Source: CANHBY01 sp031374415
Lineage (GTDB): Bacteria > Pseudomonadota > Gammaproteobacteria > Burkholderiales > Burkholderiaceae_C
Assembly: GCA_031374415.1 (NCBI GenBank)
Contig: JANMGB010000119.1
Coordinates: forward strand, 62,001-126,000
Direction of reading: 5' to 3'
Length of the DNA: 64,000 nt
Part shown: positions 53,727 through 63,274 of the stretch, in pieces
How the letters are laid out: each line of letters starts with the position of its first letter
How positions within the stretch are numbered: position 1 is the first letter of the stretch
Program-made: the position numbers and the translations under genes
Notes under the pieces: generated by a model
The model's database searches: none
What the model saw: the letters and a program-made list of their open reading frames with translations, nothing else
Told to the model about the DNA's origin: nothing

Positions 53727-54670
53727 CAAAGGGTTCCAAGCAAAGAGTGAACGGTGGCCGCATGCCACCGCGCACGCAGTGACAAGCCCCAGCCGCGCAG
53801 GGTCGAGACCCGTTGTGCGATGAGCGATTGTGAGCTTCGTTCGCCACACAAGGTCAGGGTGCCTTCGCTGCGCTCATGTAAAGGCGCCAGCACCTCGGCA
53901 TCCAGGGTCTGCCAGGCGGCAGTCCACGCCGCCCAGTCTTGCTGCAGTGCAGGCCCCCTCAGCGTGTCGATCACTTGTACCGACGCGTCGTGTGCCGGGG
54001 CCTGGTAGCGGCCACAACCGCTCAGCCAAAAGCTGTTCACGGCGCGCTCGCCGCGTGCTTCCCGGGCGTCATTCAACGGGTTTTGGTAAAGCAGCATCTG
54101 CACTTCGTTTTGCAATCGGCGCATCAGGCGCGCAGCGCGGCCCGCCGGCAACCAGGCGTCCACGTTGCGCCCCAGCACACGGTCCAGCCCCGCACAAGCC
54201 AACTCGGCAAGGCTCTCATGGGCCACATACCAACGCAGCGGTGCGCCATAGGCCACGACCATGCCCTCGGTTTCAAACAAGCTGCGCACGGCCTCCAACA
54301 AGCCCCGCGACTCTTGATCGCCCAGATTCAGGTGCTCGGGATCCAGCAGCGTCATGTGGTCGCGGCCCACGTGCCAGTGGGTGGGCGTCAGCAGGCCCCA
54401 AGCCAAATCACCCGTGTCAATGCCATCGGCTTGGACTGCGCTTGCGGCAAAGGGCAGGGCGCCTGTGGTGCTGTGCCAGCCCCAGGCGCGCGCCAGAGCG
54501 CGTTCATGGGGCGTTGACAAGGCAAAGTCGTCGCCGTCATCGCGCGGCCCGGCCATCCAGCGTGCAGCCAGAGCGTTCAAATGCGGCAAGCGCAAGCCCT
54601 GCAAGGCTTGCGTACAAGCCTGCGTGCTGGCGTTTGCAAACGGAATGACAAGGTGCAAAGGAGGGGGCAT
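53726..54670 (-). CDS. RpfE-like / cofactor-independent phosphoglycerate mutase-related protein
   Basis: The 314-residue protein resembles the group annotated as RpfE-type regulatory protein, which lies beside recJ in Xanthomonas and many betaproteobacteria. It has a beginning like HLVIPFANAS, the WGLLTPTHWHVGRDHM block, DRVLGRNVDAWLP, LQNEVQMLLYQNPLNDAREARG and NSFWLSGCGRY. I see no obvious catalytic Ser or metal cluster of true phosphoglycerate mutases. Function is unknown; coupling to recJ (TGATG) is the only contextual clue. Confidence 0.75.
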   Translation of the reverse strand: MPPPLHLVIPFANASTQACTQALQGLRLPHLNALAARWMAGPRDDGDDFALSTPHERALARAWGWHSTTGALPFAASAVQADGIDTGDLAWGLLTPTHWHVGRDHMTLLDPEHLNLGDQESRGLLEAVRSLFETEGMVVAYGAPLRWYVAHESLAELACAGLDRVLGRNVDAWLPAGRAARLMRRLQNEVQMLLYQNPLNDAREARGERAVNSFWLSGCGRYQAPAHDASVQVIDTLRGPALQQDWAAWTAAWQTLDAEVLAPLHERSEGTLTLCGERSSQSLIAQRVSTLRGWGLSLRARWHAATVHSLLGTL

Positions 54671-54766
54671 GGCACAGGTGGGTGGCAGGGGCGCGATAGA
54701 ACAACAGGCCCATACAAGCCGTTGGGGAACTTACATTATCCGGGCGTCCTGTAGCATCCCACTCCC

Positions 54767-56023
54767 ATGAACTGGCCTTACGAACTTCAAGTGGGATGGC
54801 GCTACACCCGATCAGGGCGGGCGGGCCGTCGCAACGGATTCATCTCCTTCATCTCGGCCATCTCGATGCTCGGCATTGCCCTGGGCGTGGCTGCCCTCAT
54901 TGTGGTGCTGTCCGTGATGAACGGGTTTCAGAAAGAAGTGCGTGACCGCATGTTGTCGGTCATTGCCCACATTGAGGTAGTCGGAGCAGCCGGCTCTCCG
55001 CTGGTCGACTGGCAGCGCACCGCAAGCCAGGCAGCACGTCATCCCGAGGTCATGGGCGCAGCACCGTTTGTGGCCGCCCAAGCCCTGATGGCCCGAGGCG
55101 ACGACATGGTCGGCACCGTGGTGCGTGGCATTTCGCCCGAGGACGAGGTCAAAGTCACACAGTTGGCTACTCAGGCCAGTGAGGGCAGTCTGGCGCGCTT
55201 GGTGCCTGGTGAGTGGGGTATTTTGTTGGGCCACGAATTGGCGCGTAGCTTGCGCGTCAAGACCGGAGACAAAGTCACTGTGGTCGCACCGGGTGGACAA
55301 CTCACCCCTGCCGGCCTGGTGCCCCGCCTGAAGCAATTCACGGTGGTGGGAACCTTCAGCTCAGGCCACTACCAATACGACAGTGCATTGGCTCTGGTCC
55401 ACCTGAACGACGCCGCCAAGCTTTTTCGCGTGGAAGGTGTCAGCGGCATTCAACTGCGCTTGAAAGACCTTCACCGTGCCCGCGAGGTGTCCTACGAGTT
55501 GCAGGCCCGGCTCGACCACGTGGTTGAAGTGCGCGACTGGACGCGCACCAACCAGCAATGGTTCTCTGCCGTACAGATCGAAAAGCGCCTGATGTCCATC
55601 ATTCTCACGCTCATCGTGGCGGTGGCCAGCTTCAATCTGGTGTCCACCTTGGTCATGACCGTGACCGAGAAACGCGCCGACATTGCGATCCTGCGCACGC
55701 TGGGTGCCAGCCCGGCCTCGGTCATGGCGATTTTCATGGTGCAGGGTGCGGCCGCGGGGGTCATTGGTACCCTGATGGGTGTCGGCGGTGGCTTGCTGGT
55801 GGCCTTCAACATTGACGGCATCGTGCGCGCCATTGAAGCCCTGCTGCGCATGAAGTTTCTCGATGCCAGCGTCTACCTCATCAGCTACATGCCCAGCGAT
55901 CCCCAGCGCGCCGACATCGTGCCCATCGCCGTGATCTCGCTGGTGTTGGCGTTCCTGGCCACGCTTTACCCGAGCTGGCGCGCCAGCCGTGTGCAGCCTG
56001 CGGAGGCCTTGCGTTATGAATGA
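54767..56023 (+). CDS. lolC: Lipoprotein-releasing ABC transporter permease LolC/LolE family
   Basis: It works with LolD to extract outer-membrane lipoproteins from the inner membrane and hand them to LolA. The 418-residue protein has four membrane segments (FISFISAISMLGIALGVAALIVVLSVMNGF; then near 275, 325 and 380) flanking a large periplasmic domain (about 50-270), and ends with VIPIA ... YPSWRASRVQPAEALRYE. A single permease gene here implies a homodimeric LolF-like exporter unless another copy exists elsewhere. It overlaps lolD by 8 bases. Confidence 0.93.
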   Translation: MNWPYELQVGWRYTRSGRAGRRNGFISFISAISMLGIALGVAALIVVLSVMNGFQKEVRDRMLSVIAHIEVVGAAGSPLVDWQRTASQAARHPEVMGAAPFVAAQALMARGDDMVGTVVRGISPEDEVKVTQLATQASEGSLARLVPGEWGILLGHELARSLRVKTGDKVTVVAPGGQLTPAGLVPRLKQFTVVGTFSSGHYQYDSALALVHLNDAAKLFRVEGVSGIQLRLKDLHRAREVSYELQARLDHVVEVRDWTRTNQQWFSAVQIEKRLMSIILTLIVAVASFNLVSTLVMTVTEKRADIAILRTLGASPASVMAIFMVQGAAAGVIGTLMGVGGGLLVAFNIDGIVRAIEALLRMKFLDASVYLISYMPSDPQRADIVPIAVISLVLAFLATLYPSWRASRVQPAEALRYE

Positions 56024-56705
56024 TGGCTTGAGCAAGGTGGTGTTGCAGGCTGAGCACCTGTGTATGCGCTTCACAGAGGCTGATCTCGACGTGAATGTGC
56101 TGCAAGATGTGAGCCTGCGCCTGCATGCTGGTGAGACCCTGGCCATCGTGGGTGCGTCGGGTTCAGGCAAAAGCACCCTGCTGCACCTGCTCGGTGGCTT
56201 GGCGGCACCCACGCAAGGCCGCATCCAACTTCAAGGCCAAGAACTCACCCGTCTCAGCGCCACCCAACAAGGCCAATGGCGCAACCAACACCTCGGCTTT
56301 GTCTACCAATTTCACCACTTGTTACCCGAGTTTTCTGCCCTGGACAACGTGGCGATGCCCTTGCGGATTCGGCGCCTCCCCGAGGCCCAGGCGCGCGATA
56401 TCGCGCACGATGTGCTCAACCAAGTGGGCTTGGCGCACCGGATGCGACACCGCCCGTCTGAACTCTCAGGCGGTGAGCGCCAGCGGGTTGCCATTGCGCG
56501 GGCGTTGGTGGGCAAGCCTGCGTGTGTCTTGGCTGATGAGCCCACGGGCAACCTGGATCGCACGACCGCGCAGACGGTGTTCGACCTCTTTTTGAGTCTG
56601 ACGCGTCAGCAAGGCATGGCCAGCGTGATCGTGACCCATGACGAGGCTTTGGCCGTACGATGTGACCGATTGCTTCGTTTGGATCAGGGAAGACTGCTGG
56701 AATGA
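56016..56705 (+). CDS. lolD: Lipoprotein-releasing ABC transporter ATPase
   Basis: The 229-residue ATPase powers lipoprotein release with LolC. Motifs are Walker A GASGSGKST, Q-loop FVYQFHHLLPEFSALDNVAMPL (the LolD-type stretch), signature LSGGERQRVAIARAL, Walker B VLADEPTGNLD and the switch His in VTHDEAL. ATG 56016 lies inside the end of lolC. Confidence 0.95.
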   Translation: MNDGLSKVVLQAEHLCMRFTEADLDVNVLQDVSLRLHAGETLAIVGASGSGKSTLLHLLGGLAAPTQGRIQLQGQELTRLSATQQGQWRNQHLGFVYQFHHLLPEFSALDNVAMPLRIRRLPEAQARDIAHDVLNQVGLAHRMRHRPSELSGGERQRVAIARALVGKPACVLADEPTGNLDRTTAQTVFDLFLSLTRQQGMASVIVTHDEALAVRCDRLLRLDQGRLLE

Positions 56706-56931
56706 GCGACAATTCATGCATCATTTGCCTGCGTTGGCTGTCAACAACAATACGGCGAATGCGAAGCGCTTAGTCTCGCTTTCTTCCCAGGCATGAACCG
56801 CTTGCGAGTTTATTTTGGTATCTTCTGACCAATTTTTGATTTCTAGTTAATGAATATCTCGTATCGCGCCACCACGCTGCCTATATTCGGGCTTGGTCAG
56901 CCCACTAGAAAATAACCTCCGTTTTAACGAG

Positions 56932-59409
56932 ATGGGAGACGCTTTGAAAAGACATTCACTCCAACTGGGTCGCTTCGCGCTGACATCGGTTGCCTTGGCC
57001 ACATTGCTGGCACATGCTCCGGCTTGGTCACTTGGCTTGGGCAGGCTGTCGGTGCAATCCGCATTAGGCGAGACCTTGAAGGCTGAAATTGACGTCGTCA
57101 GTGTCTCGCCGGATGAGGCTGCCGCGCTCAAAGTGCGTGTCGCTTCGCCCGAGGTATACCGCTCAACCGGGGTTGATTACAACTCGGTGTTGCCGGGTAC
57201 CCAGGTGTCTTTGCAACGCCGTGGTGATCGCCAGGTTTTGGTGTTGGTCAGTGATCGTTCTGTTCAAGAGCCCTTTGTGGACGTGATCCTCGAGCTCGAT
57301 TGGGGCTCTGGTCGCCTGGTGCGCGAGTACACCCTGCTGTTTGATCCCCCCATCGCGCGCGCGCCTGCCCCCCCTATCAACACGCCAGCGGCAATTTCAC
57401 CGGCACCTGCAGCGTCACCGGCACCTGCCACTCCCCGTGCAGCGCCGCCCGTGGCCCCGCCTGCGGCGGAGGCGCCCGTTCCCACACCACCGCGGACGCG
57501 CACCGCCCGGCCTACCCCTGCCCCCAGCGAGCCCCGCGCTGAGGGTGACTCTGAGTACAAAGTCAAGCCGGGCGACACCCTCTCGCGCATCGCCAATCAA
57601 AACCTCAGCCCGGGAGTCTCTCTTGAGCAAATGTTGGTCGCCCTGCAACGTGCCAACAGCTCCGCCTTCATCAATAACAACGTCAATTTGCTGAAGACTG
57701 GTGTGTTGCTGAACGTGCCGGCCGCCAGTACGGCAGGGGCCATCCCGCCTGCCCAGGCCCGCGAGGCTCTTCGCGCACAAAGTTCAGACTTCCGTGCTTA
57801 CGCTCAGCGCCTGGCATCAACGCCTCAAGGCGGCCCGACGGAGGCCACCAGCGCCAAGGCCGGCGGCAAAGTCAAGGTCGACGTTGTAGAGAAAAGGCCC
57901 GGTCCGGTACCAGACAGCACGCTCAAACTGGGCGCCCCGGGGGCTGCAGAGGTCAGGATTGCGAAAGAGCGTGAGCGTCAAGAAGCGCGTGAGCGCGTGA
58001 AAGAGTTGGCTAAGAATGTTAAGGATCTCGAGAATGCCAAGAAGGGCGGTGCGGGATCTGCGGGTGCCCCTGGCGCTTCGCCTCCAGGAGTGAACGTGCC
58101 TGCTCCTGCGCCTATGGTGGTAGCGACCGCGCCACCACCACCACCACCACCACCACCACCACCACCACCACCACCACCACCACCACCACCTGAGCCGGCC
58201 CCAGCGCCAGTGCCAGTGCCAGTGCCAGCTCCTGAGCCCACGCCGGCCCCAGCGCCCATGCCGGCCGAGGTTCCTGCGCCTGCGGCGCCCATGCCAGAGC
58301 CTGCGTCCGCCCCGTCTCCCACCGCATCTGCGGGTGAATCCTCTGGCACTATGAGCTCACTCTTTGGCGACAACTCGCTGGCGTTAGTGATTGGCGGTGG
58401 TTTGATCGCATTGCTGGCAGGTTTTGGCATTTTCCGCCTGAGTCGTCGAGCCCGCAAAGACAGCGGTGAGACCTCGTTCCTGGAAAGCCGTCTGCAGCCG
58501 GACTCCTTCTTCGGTGCGAGTGGCGGTCAGCGCATTGACACCCGCAACGAGCCTGGGGCTTCATCCTCCATGAGCTACTCGCTCAGCCAACTCGATGCCA
58601 TTGGCGATGTCGATCCTGTGGCCGAGGCCGATGTCTACCTGGCCTACGGTCGTGACCTCCAGGCTGAAGAAATCCTCAAAGAAGCCATCCGCGGCAATCC
58701 TGACCGTCTGGCCATTCGCACCAAGCTCCTCGAGGTGTACGCCAAGCGTCGGGACGTCAAGGGGTTCGAGCAACTGGCCACCCAGCTGTTCACGCTCACC
58801 CAAGGGCAGGGCGAGGACTGGGCTCGTGCGCAAGAACTTGGTGCGCAGATCGATCCTGACAACCCACTCTACCGTCCTGGTGGCGCGCCGGGCGCCGGAC
58901 CGGGCATCGATGACATGAAGTCAGCGCCCCCGGTGCGCTCCTATGAACCCGAGCCGCCCCCTGCGCTTGATTCAGGGCCTGTCGATCTCGATCTCGACCT
59001 CGCCCCTGAGTCGATGAATAGCGCCTACGCCAAGGCAGAGCCTCTACCGCCTGCTCCGGCCCCGGCCGAAGTTGACTTCAACTTCGACATGGATCCTCCC
59101 AGCGTGCCGGCGCCCCCGCCGCCGGCGGTCGCCCGGGTGTCGGATTTCGACATGGGTGACATCTCTCTCGACCTTGACGCAGGGATCACCTCACCTGGCG
59201 CTTTGGCCGAGCCTGCGCCTAGCGGTGCGGTTGACCTCGATCTGGACGACGACGGGCGCGATCCGCTCGTTCGAAAATTCGAGCTGGCCGAAGAGTTTCG
59301 CCAAATCGGTGACGTAGAGGGGGCTCGCGATCTGTTGCAAGAAGTGATCGCCCGCGCTGATGGCGCCTTGAAATCCAAGGCCCAAGCCATGTTGAGCACC
59401 CTGGCTTGA
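56932..59409 (+). CDS. fimV: FimV/HubP-like polar pilus-assembly protein
   Basis: FimV-family proteins bind peptidoglycan at the cell pole and organise type IV pili, twitching and chemosensory arrays. The product of about 825 residues has a signal sequence, the conserved N-terminal domain (LGLGRLSVQSALGETLKAEIDVVS), a Pro/Ala-rich linker, and a LysM domain (YKVKPGDTLSRIANQNLSPG, about 209-265). A poly-Pro run follows at 401-420, then one membrane span (ALVIGGGLIALLAGFGIFRL, about 484-503), an acidic cytoplasmic region and C-terminal FimV/TPR segments (DPVAEADVYLAYGRDLQAEE; final GDVEGARDLLQEVI). ATG 56932 is listed, but TTG 56944 has a good GGGAG five bases upstream and may be the real start. 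The region 56706-56931 holds its promoter. Confidence 0.92.
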   Translation: MGDALKRHSLQLGRFALTSVALATLLAHAPAWSLGLGRLSVQSALGETLKAEIDVVSVSPDEAAALKVRVASPEVYRSTGVDYNSVLPGTQVSLQRRGDRQVLVLVSDRSVQEPFVDVILELDWGSGRLVREYTLLFDPPIARAPAPPINTPAAISPAPAASPAPATPRAAPPVAPPAAEAPVPTPPRTRTARPTPAPSEPRAEGDSEYKVKPGDTLSRIANQNLSPGVSLEQMLVALQRANSSAFINNNVNLLKTGVLLNVPAASTAGAIPPAQAREALRAQSSDFRAYAQRLASTPQGGPTEATSAKAGGKVKVDVVEKRPGPVPDSTLKLGAPGAAEVRIAKERERQEARERVKELAKNVKDLENAKKGGAGSAGAPGASPPGVNVPAPAPMVVATAPPPPPPPPPPPPPPPPPPPPEPAPAPVPVPVPAPEPTPAPAPMPAEVPAPAAPMPEPASAPSPTASAGESSGTMSSLFGDNSLALVIGGGLIALLAGFGIFRLSRRARKDSGETSFLESRLQPDSFFGASGGQRIDTRNEPGASSSMSYSLSQLDAIGDVDPVAEADVYLAYGRDLQAEEILKEAIRGNPDRLAIRTKLLEVYAKRRDVKGFEQLATQLFTLTQGQGEDWARAQELGAQIDPDNPLYRPGGAPGAGPGIDDMKSAPPVRSYEPEPPPALDSGPVDLDLDLAPESMNSAYAKAEPLPPAPAPAEVDFNFDMDPPSVPAPPPPAVARVSDFDMGDISLDLDAGITSPGALAEPAPSGAVDLDLDDDGRDPLVRKFELAEEFRQIGDVEGARDLLQEVIARADGALKSKAQAMLSTLA
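58132..58188 (+). repeat. (CCA)19 trinucleotide microsatellite in fimV
   Basis: Nineteen uninterrupted CCA triplets lie in frame and, with the following CCT, encode 20 consecutive prolines between the LysM region and the membrane span. Perfect identity of the codons, rather than mixed proline codons, indicates expansion by replication slippage. Changes in unit number would alter linker length without frameshift. Such poly-Pro stretches also need EF-P for translation. Confidence 0.95.
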
Positions 59410-59415
59410 TCGCTT

Positions 59416-59440
59416 GCAGTGTGACCGTGCGTCACACTGC
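59416..59440. terminator. 10-bp perfect stem-loop after fimV
   Basis: GCAGTGTGAC-CGTGC-GTCACACTGC is a perfect 10-bp stem 7 bases after the fimV stop. It is followed by TATTTTC, a poor U-tract. It may work with the second hairpin just downstream or stabilise the mRNA 3' end. Confidence 0.55.
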
Positions 59441-59454
59441 TATTTTCAGGCTCG

Positions 59455-59488
59455 AACGCCAGTGTGCTGTGATGCGCACTGGCGTTTT
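59455..59488 (+). terminator. Intrinsic terminator after fimV
   Basis: AACGCCAGTGTGC and GCGCACTGGCGTT pair over 13 positions (one G-U) around a 6-base loop and run into TTTT (59485-59488). This is a standard rho-independent terminator separating fimV from truA-trp. On the opposite strand the hairpin lacks a U-tract of equal quality. The remaining 59489-59666 should contain the truA promoter; I cannot assign it. Confidence 0.75.
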
Positions 59489-59666
59489 CCGTTGCACGGG
59501 CGTGTTTCTTAGGACGTCGGCCTGAAGCCCATAGGGCATGGATAACTTCGGTCGAGAATTTGCAACCGTCGATTCCAAGTTCAACATGGCTTTGGGTCTG
59601 GTGGGCGAATCCATCGATGTCATTTTTCCGGCGTTTTGGTGAAACTGATAAAGGCAGTGCATTGTC

Positions 59667-60482
59667 ATGAGACTGGCTTTGGGTGTGAGTTACAGCGGCT
59701 CTGCCTACGAGGGGTGGCAACGTCAGCCGGTGGGTGCCACCGTTCAAGGCTGTCTGGAGGCAGCCCTCAGCGCCTTCGCCGACCAGCCTGTGACCACGAT
59801 CTGTGCCGGGCGAACCGATGCGGGAGTCCATGGCCTCAACCAAGTCGTGCACATCGACACTGGCCTGCTACGTCCCGAAATGTCCTGGGTTCGGGGTACC
59901 AACCGCTTCCTGCCCTCTGATATCGCTGTGCAGTGGTGTCATCCAGTGAGTGATGAATTTCATGCCAGATTCAGCGCCCGCGGTCGTCGCTACGTCTACC
60001 TGCTGCGCGAGAGTCCCATGCGCCCGGCGCTGGAGAGCGGGCGCGTGGGCTGGGTCTTTCGACCTTTGAGCCTGACGGCCATGCAAGAGGCGGCGGCCCA
60101 TCTGGTGGGTGAGCACGACTTCAGCGCGTTTCGAACCTCGCAATGCCAAGCCCGCTCGCCCATCAAGCGCCTGTACCCCATCCGCATTCAGCGTTTCGGA
60201 GCCTACTGGCGCCTTGACTTCGATGGCAGCGCTTTTTTGCACCACATGGTGCGCAACATCATGGGCTGCTTGGTGTGCATCGGCCAGGGCAGTCAGCCCA
60301 GCGCCTGGATGGCCGAGGTATTGCGATCACGCGATCGCCGCATCGCTGCACCCACTTTTGCGGCCGCCGGGCTTTACTTCGCCGGCCCCTATTACGATGC
60401 ACACTGGGATTTGCCCAGCCAGACCCCCGTCGCCGACTGGCTTCCGATGTCTGCCACCCCGTTGACCGATCCTGCACCATGA
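59667..60482 (+). CDS. truA: tRNA pseudouridine(38-40) synthase
   Basis: TruA makes pseudouridine at tRNA positions 38-40. The 271-residue product has RLALGVSYSGSAYEGWQRQP, the catalytic Asp 51 in AGRTDAGVHGLNQVVH, FHARFSARGRRYVYLL and LDFDGSAFLHHMVRNIMG. Its TGA overlaps the trpF ATG (ATGA). The location between fimV and trpF is the usual betaproteobacterial arrangement. Confidence 0.96.
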   Translation: MRLALGVSYSGSAYEGWQRQPVGATVQGCLEAALSAFADQPVTTICAGRTDAGVHGLNQVVHIDTGLLRPEMSWVRGTNRFLPSDIAVQWCHPVSDEFHARFSARGRRYVYLLRESPMRPALESGRVGWVFRPLSLTAMQEAAAHLVGEHDFSAFRTSQCQARSPIKRLYPIRIQRFGAYWRLDFDGSAFLHHMVRNIMGCLVCIGQGSQPSAWMAEVLRSRDRRIAAPTFAAAGLYFAGPYYDAHWDLPSQTPVADWLPMSATPLTDPAP

Positions 60483-61150
60483 GCCATCGCACCCGAATCA
60501 AAATCTGTGGCCTGACCCGCGAAGAAGACGTTCTGAGCGCCGTACAAGCCGGTGCAGACGCCATAGGCTTGGTGTTTTATGCGGCCAGCGCCCGCTGTGT
60601 CAGCCTGGCGCGCGCCGAGCAGTTGGTGGCTTTGCTTCCCCCTTTCGTGACCCCCGTCGGCTTGTTTGTGAATGCCAATCTGGGTGACATTCGCCGTGCC
60701 ACTGACGCCATTCCCCACCTGGTTTTGCAGTTTCATGGCGACGAGACCCCGACCCAGTGCGATGCAGCGGGTCACCCCTACTTGCGGGCTGCCCGCATGC
60801 AAGTCGGTTTGAATTTGGTAGACTTTTCAACTCAATTTGCAAACGCTCAGGCCCTGCTGCTCGACGCTCATGTCGAGGGATTTGGGGGTGGCGGAAAGGT
60901 TTTCGATTGGTCACTCATACCCCCTCACGTGCGCCATCCGGTCGTTTTGTCTGGTGGCTTGCATGCCAAAAATGTGGCCGAGGGCATTCTTCAGGTTCGG
61001 CCCTGGGCTGTTGACGTCAGCTCGGGTGTTGAGTCGGCCAAGGGCATCAAAGACCCTGAGGCCATCTACCAGTTTTGCCAAGCGGTGCGCGATGCTGACC
61101 AGCAGGTTCAGCGCGCCGCCCTGAATCCCAAAGAAGGCCCCCATGTTTGA
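60479..61150 (+). CDS. trpF: Phosphoribosylanthranilate isomerase
   Basis: It converts phosphoribosylanthranilate to CdRP in tryptophan synthesis. The 223-residue TIM-barrel protein has the catalytic Cys in KICGLTREEDVLSAVQAGADAIGLVFY, LQFHGDETPTQC, LLLDAHVEGFGGGGKVFDW with the catalytic Asp, VLSGGLHAKNV and VDVSSGVESAKGIKD. Overlaps of 4 bases with truA and 8 bases with trpB show coupled translation. Confidence 0.96.
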   Translation: MSHRTRIKICGLTREEDVLSAVQAGADAIGLVFYAASARCVSLARAEQLVALLPPFVTPVGLFVNANLGDIRRATDAIPHLVLQFHGDETPTQCDAAGHPYLRAARMQVGLNLVDFSTQFANAQALLLDAHVEGFGGGGKVFDWSLIPPHVRHPVVLSGGLHAKNVAEGILQVRPWAVDVSSGVESAKGIKDPEAIYQFCQAVRDADQQVQRAALNPKEGPHV

Positions 61151-62432
61151 CTACCACCAACCCGATGCCCGCGGCCACTTTGGCCCCTACGGCGGCACCT
61201 TTGTCTCTGAGACGCTCATCCATGCCCTCGACGAACTCAAAGTCGCCTATGCCGAGGCCAGCCAAGAGCCAGCCTTCATGGCTGAATTTCGCTCTGAGCT
61301 GGCGCATTTTGTGGGCCGTCCCAGCCCCATCTACCACGCCGCTCGTTTGAGCCGCGATCTCGGTGGCGCCCAGATTTACCTCAAGCGCGAAGACCTCAAC
61401 CACACGGGGGCTCACAAGATCAACAACACCATTGGTCAAGCGATGCTCGCGCGCCGCATGGGCAAGCCCCGAGTGATCGCTGAAACCGGCGCCGGCCAAC
61501 ACGGTGTGGCCACCGCCACCATCTGCGCACGTTATGGCCTGGAGTGCGTGGTCTACATGGGCAGTGAAGACATCAAACGCCAATCCCCCAACGTCTACCG
61601 CATGCACTTGCTGGGGGCCAAGGTGGTGCCTGTTGACAGCGGCTCCAAGACGCTCAAAGATGCACTCAACGAGGCTTTGCGTGACTGGGTCACCCACGTT
61701 GACAACACCTTCTACATCATCGGCACCGTGGCGGGCCCCCACCCCTATCCCATGATGGTGCGTGATTTTCAACGCGTGATTGGTGACGAGTGCCTGGTGC
61801 AAATGCCCGAATTCATTGGCCGTCAGCCGGATGCCGTGATCGCTTGTGTCGGCGGCGGGAGCAACGCCATGGGCATTTTTTACCCCTACATCGCTCATGA
61901 AGGCACCCGTTTGATTGGGGTGGAGGCCGCCGGCGAGGGCCTGGCCAGTGGCCGCCACGCTGCCAGTCTGTCCGCGGGCTCCCCAGGTGTTTTGCACGGC
62001 AACCGCACCTACTTGCTGCAAAATGCCCACGGTCAAATCACCGAAACCCACTCCGTCTCAGCGGGCCTGGACTACCCTGGCGTTGGCCCCGAACATGCCT
62101 ACCTCAAAGACATCGGTCGCGCCGAGTACGTGGGCGCCACCGATACTGAGGCGCTGAGCGCTTTTCACACGCTGTGCCGCACCGAAGGCATCATTGCGGC
62201 CCTGGAGTCATCCCACGCCGTCGCCCATGCCATGAAGATGGCACCGCAGATGCGCCCTGACCAACACCTGCTGGTCAACCTGTCGGGACGAGGTGACAAA
62301 GACATTGGCACCGTGGCTGATCTCTCCGGTGCCGAATTTTTCTGTCGCCCATCTTGCCGCGGTCAAAGTGTCAAAGGCGGCGCAGCCACTGTCAGCCTGG
62401 TTCGGGCTGCATCCACCCAGGTCACCCCATGA
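61143..62432 (+). CDS. trpB: Tryptophan synthase beta chain
   Basis: TrpB condenses indole and serine with PLP. The 429 residues show FGPYGGTFVSETLIHALDEL, the PLP lysine 92 in LNHTGAHKINN, ETGAGQHGVATAT, VGGGSNAMGIFYPY and SHSVSAGLDYPGVGPEHAYL. The chain has a somewhat extended C-terminal tail (CRGQSVKGGAATVSLVR). Overlaps trpF by 8 bases and trpA by 4 bases. Confidence 0.97.
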   Translation: MFDYHQPDARGHFGPYGGTFVSETLIHALDELKVAYAEASQEPAFMAEFRSELAHFVGRPSPIYHAARLSRDLGGAQIYLKREDLNHTGAHKINNTIGQAMLARRMGKPRVIAETGAGQHGVATATICARYGLECVVYMGSEDIKRQSPNVYRMHLLGAKVVPVDSGSKTLKDALNEALRDWVTHVDNTFYIIGTVAGPHPYPMMVRDFQRVIGDECLVQMPEFIGRQPDAVIACVGGGSNAMGIFYPYIAHEGTRLIGVEAAGEGLASGRHAASLSAGSPGVLHGNRTYLLQNAHGQITETHSVSAGLDYPGVGPEHAYLKDIGRAEYVGATDTEALSAFHTLCRTEGIIAALESSHAVAHAMKMAPQMRPDQHLLVNLSGRGDKDIGTVADLSGAEFFCRPSCRGQSVKGGAATVSLVRAASTQVTP

Positions 62433-63226
62433 GCCGCATTCACGCTACCTTTGAGCGCCTCGCACAGCAGGGTCGCAAGGCCTTGATTCCCTACGTGGCC
62501 GCGGGCGACCCCGACGTTGAGGCCAGCGTTGAAATCCTGCGTGCCATGGCTGACGCGGGGGCCGACATCATCGAGTTGGGCGTGCCCTTTTCCGACCCCA
62601 TGGCCGATGGCCCTGTCATCCAGCGCGCTGCCGAGCGCGCACTCGCCCAGGGCACCGGTTTGCCGCAAGTGCTGGCCATCGTGGCGTCTTTTCGCCAAAC
62701 CCACCCCCAAACACCGGTCGTGCTGATGGGCTATGCCAACCCCATCGAACACCACGGGGTAGACCGCTTTGTCAACGATGCCAAGGCGGCCGGTGTCGAC
62801 GGCGTCTTGGTGGTCGACTACCCGCCTGAAGAATGCGAAGACTTTGCACGGCGCCTGCAGTCGCAAGGACTTGACCCCATCTTTTTGCTCGCCCCCACCT
62901 CGACTGAGGCCCGCATGAGGCAGCTTGGTCTCATGGCCAGTGGCTATGTCTACTATGTGTCAATACGCGGTGTCACGGGGGCCGCCCACCTCGATATTAG
63001 CGCCGTGGCCGATATGATCCCGCGCATCCGGCAGCATGTGCATGTGCCGGTTGGTGTGGGCTTTGGCATTCGCGATGCGCAAACCGCCCGGGCCGTGGCC
63101 CAGGTGGCTGACGCGGTGGTCATCGGCTCGGCCTTGGTACAGTGCCTGGAATCTCAGCCGCGCGACCAGGTCGCCGGGGCCGCCGGGCGTTTCATCCAAG
63201 ATATTCGTCAAGCCTTGGATGCCTAA
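62429..63226 (+). CDS. trpA: Tryptophan synthase alpha chain
   Basis: TrpA cleaves indole-3-glycerol phosphate and channels indole to TrpB. The 265-residue TIM barrel has the catalytic Glu in IIELGVPFSDPMADGPVIQ and the catalytic Asp in the same block, plus VLMGYANPIEHHGVDRF, VDGVLVVDYPPEE, YYVSIRGVTGA and VGVGFGIRD. ATG 62429 overlaps the trpB stop (ATGA). Confidence 0.97.
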   Translation: MSRIHATFERLAQQGRKALIPYVAAGDPDVEASVEILRAMADAGADIIELGVPFSDPMADGPVIQRAAERALAQGTGLPQVLAIVASFRQTHPQTPVVLMGYANPIEHHGVDRFVNDAKAAGVDGVLVVDYPPEECEDFARRLQSQGLDPIFLLAPTSTEARMRQLGLMASGYVYYVSIRGVTGAAHLDISAVADMIPRIRQHVHVPVGVGFGIRDAQTARAVAQVADAVVIGSALVQCLESQPRDQVAGAAGRFIQDIRQALDA

Positions 63227-63274
63227 CGCGGTGCTGTGGTCAATACTCGGTTGTAAGTCATTGAAAGGACACCC

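Noticed and set aside
59538..59642. A 34-codon open frame (MDNFGREFATVDSK...) between fimV and truA
   Set aside because: No Shine-Dalgarno, no recognisable family and not distinguishable from chance; the space is also expected to contain the truA promoter.
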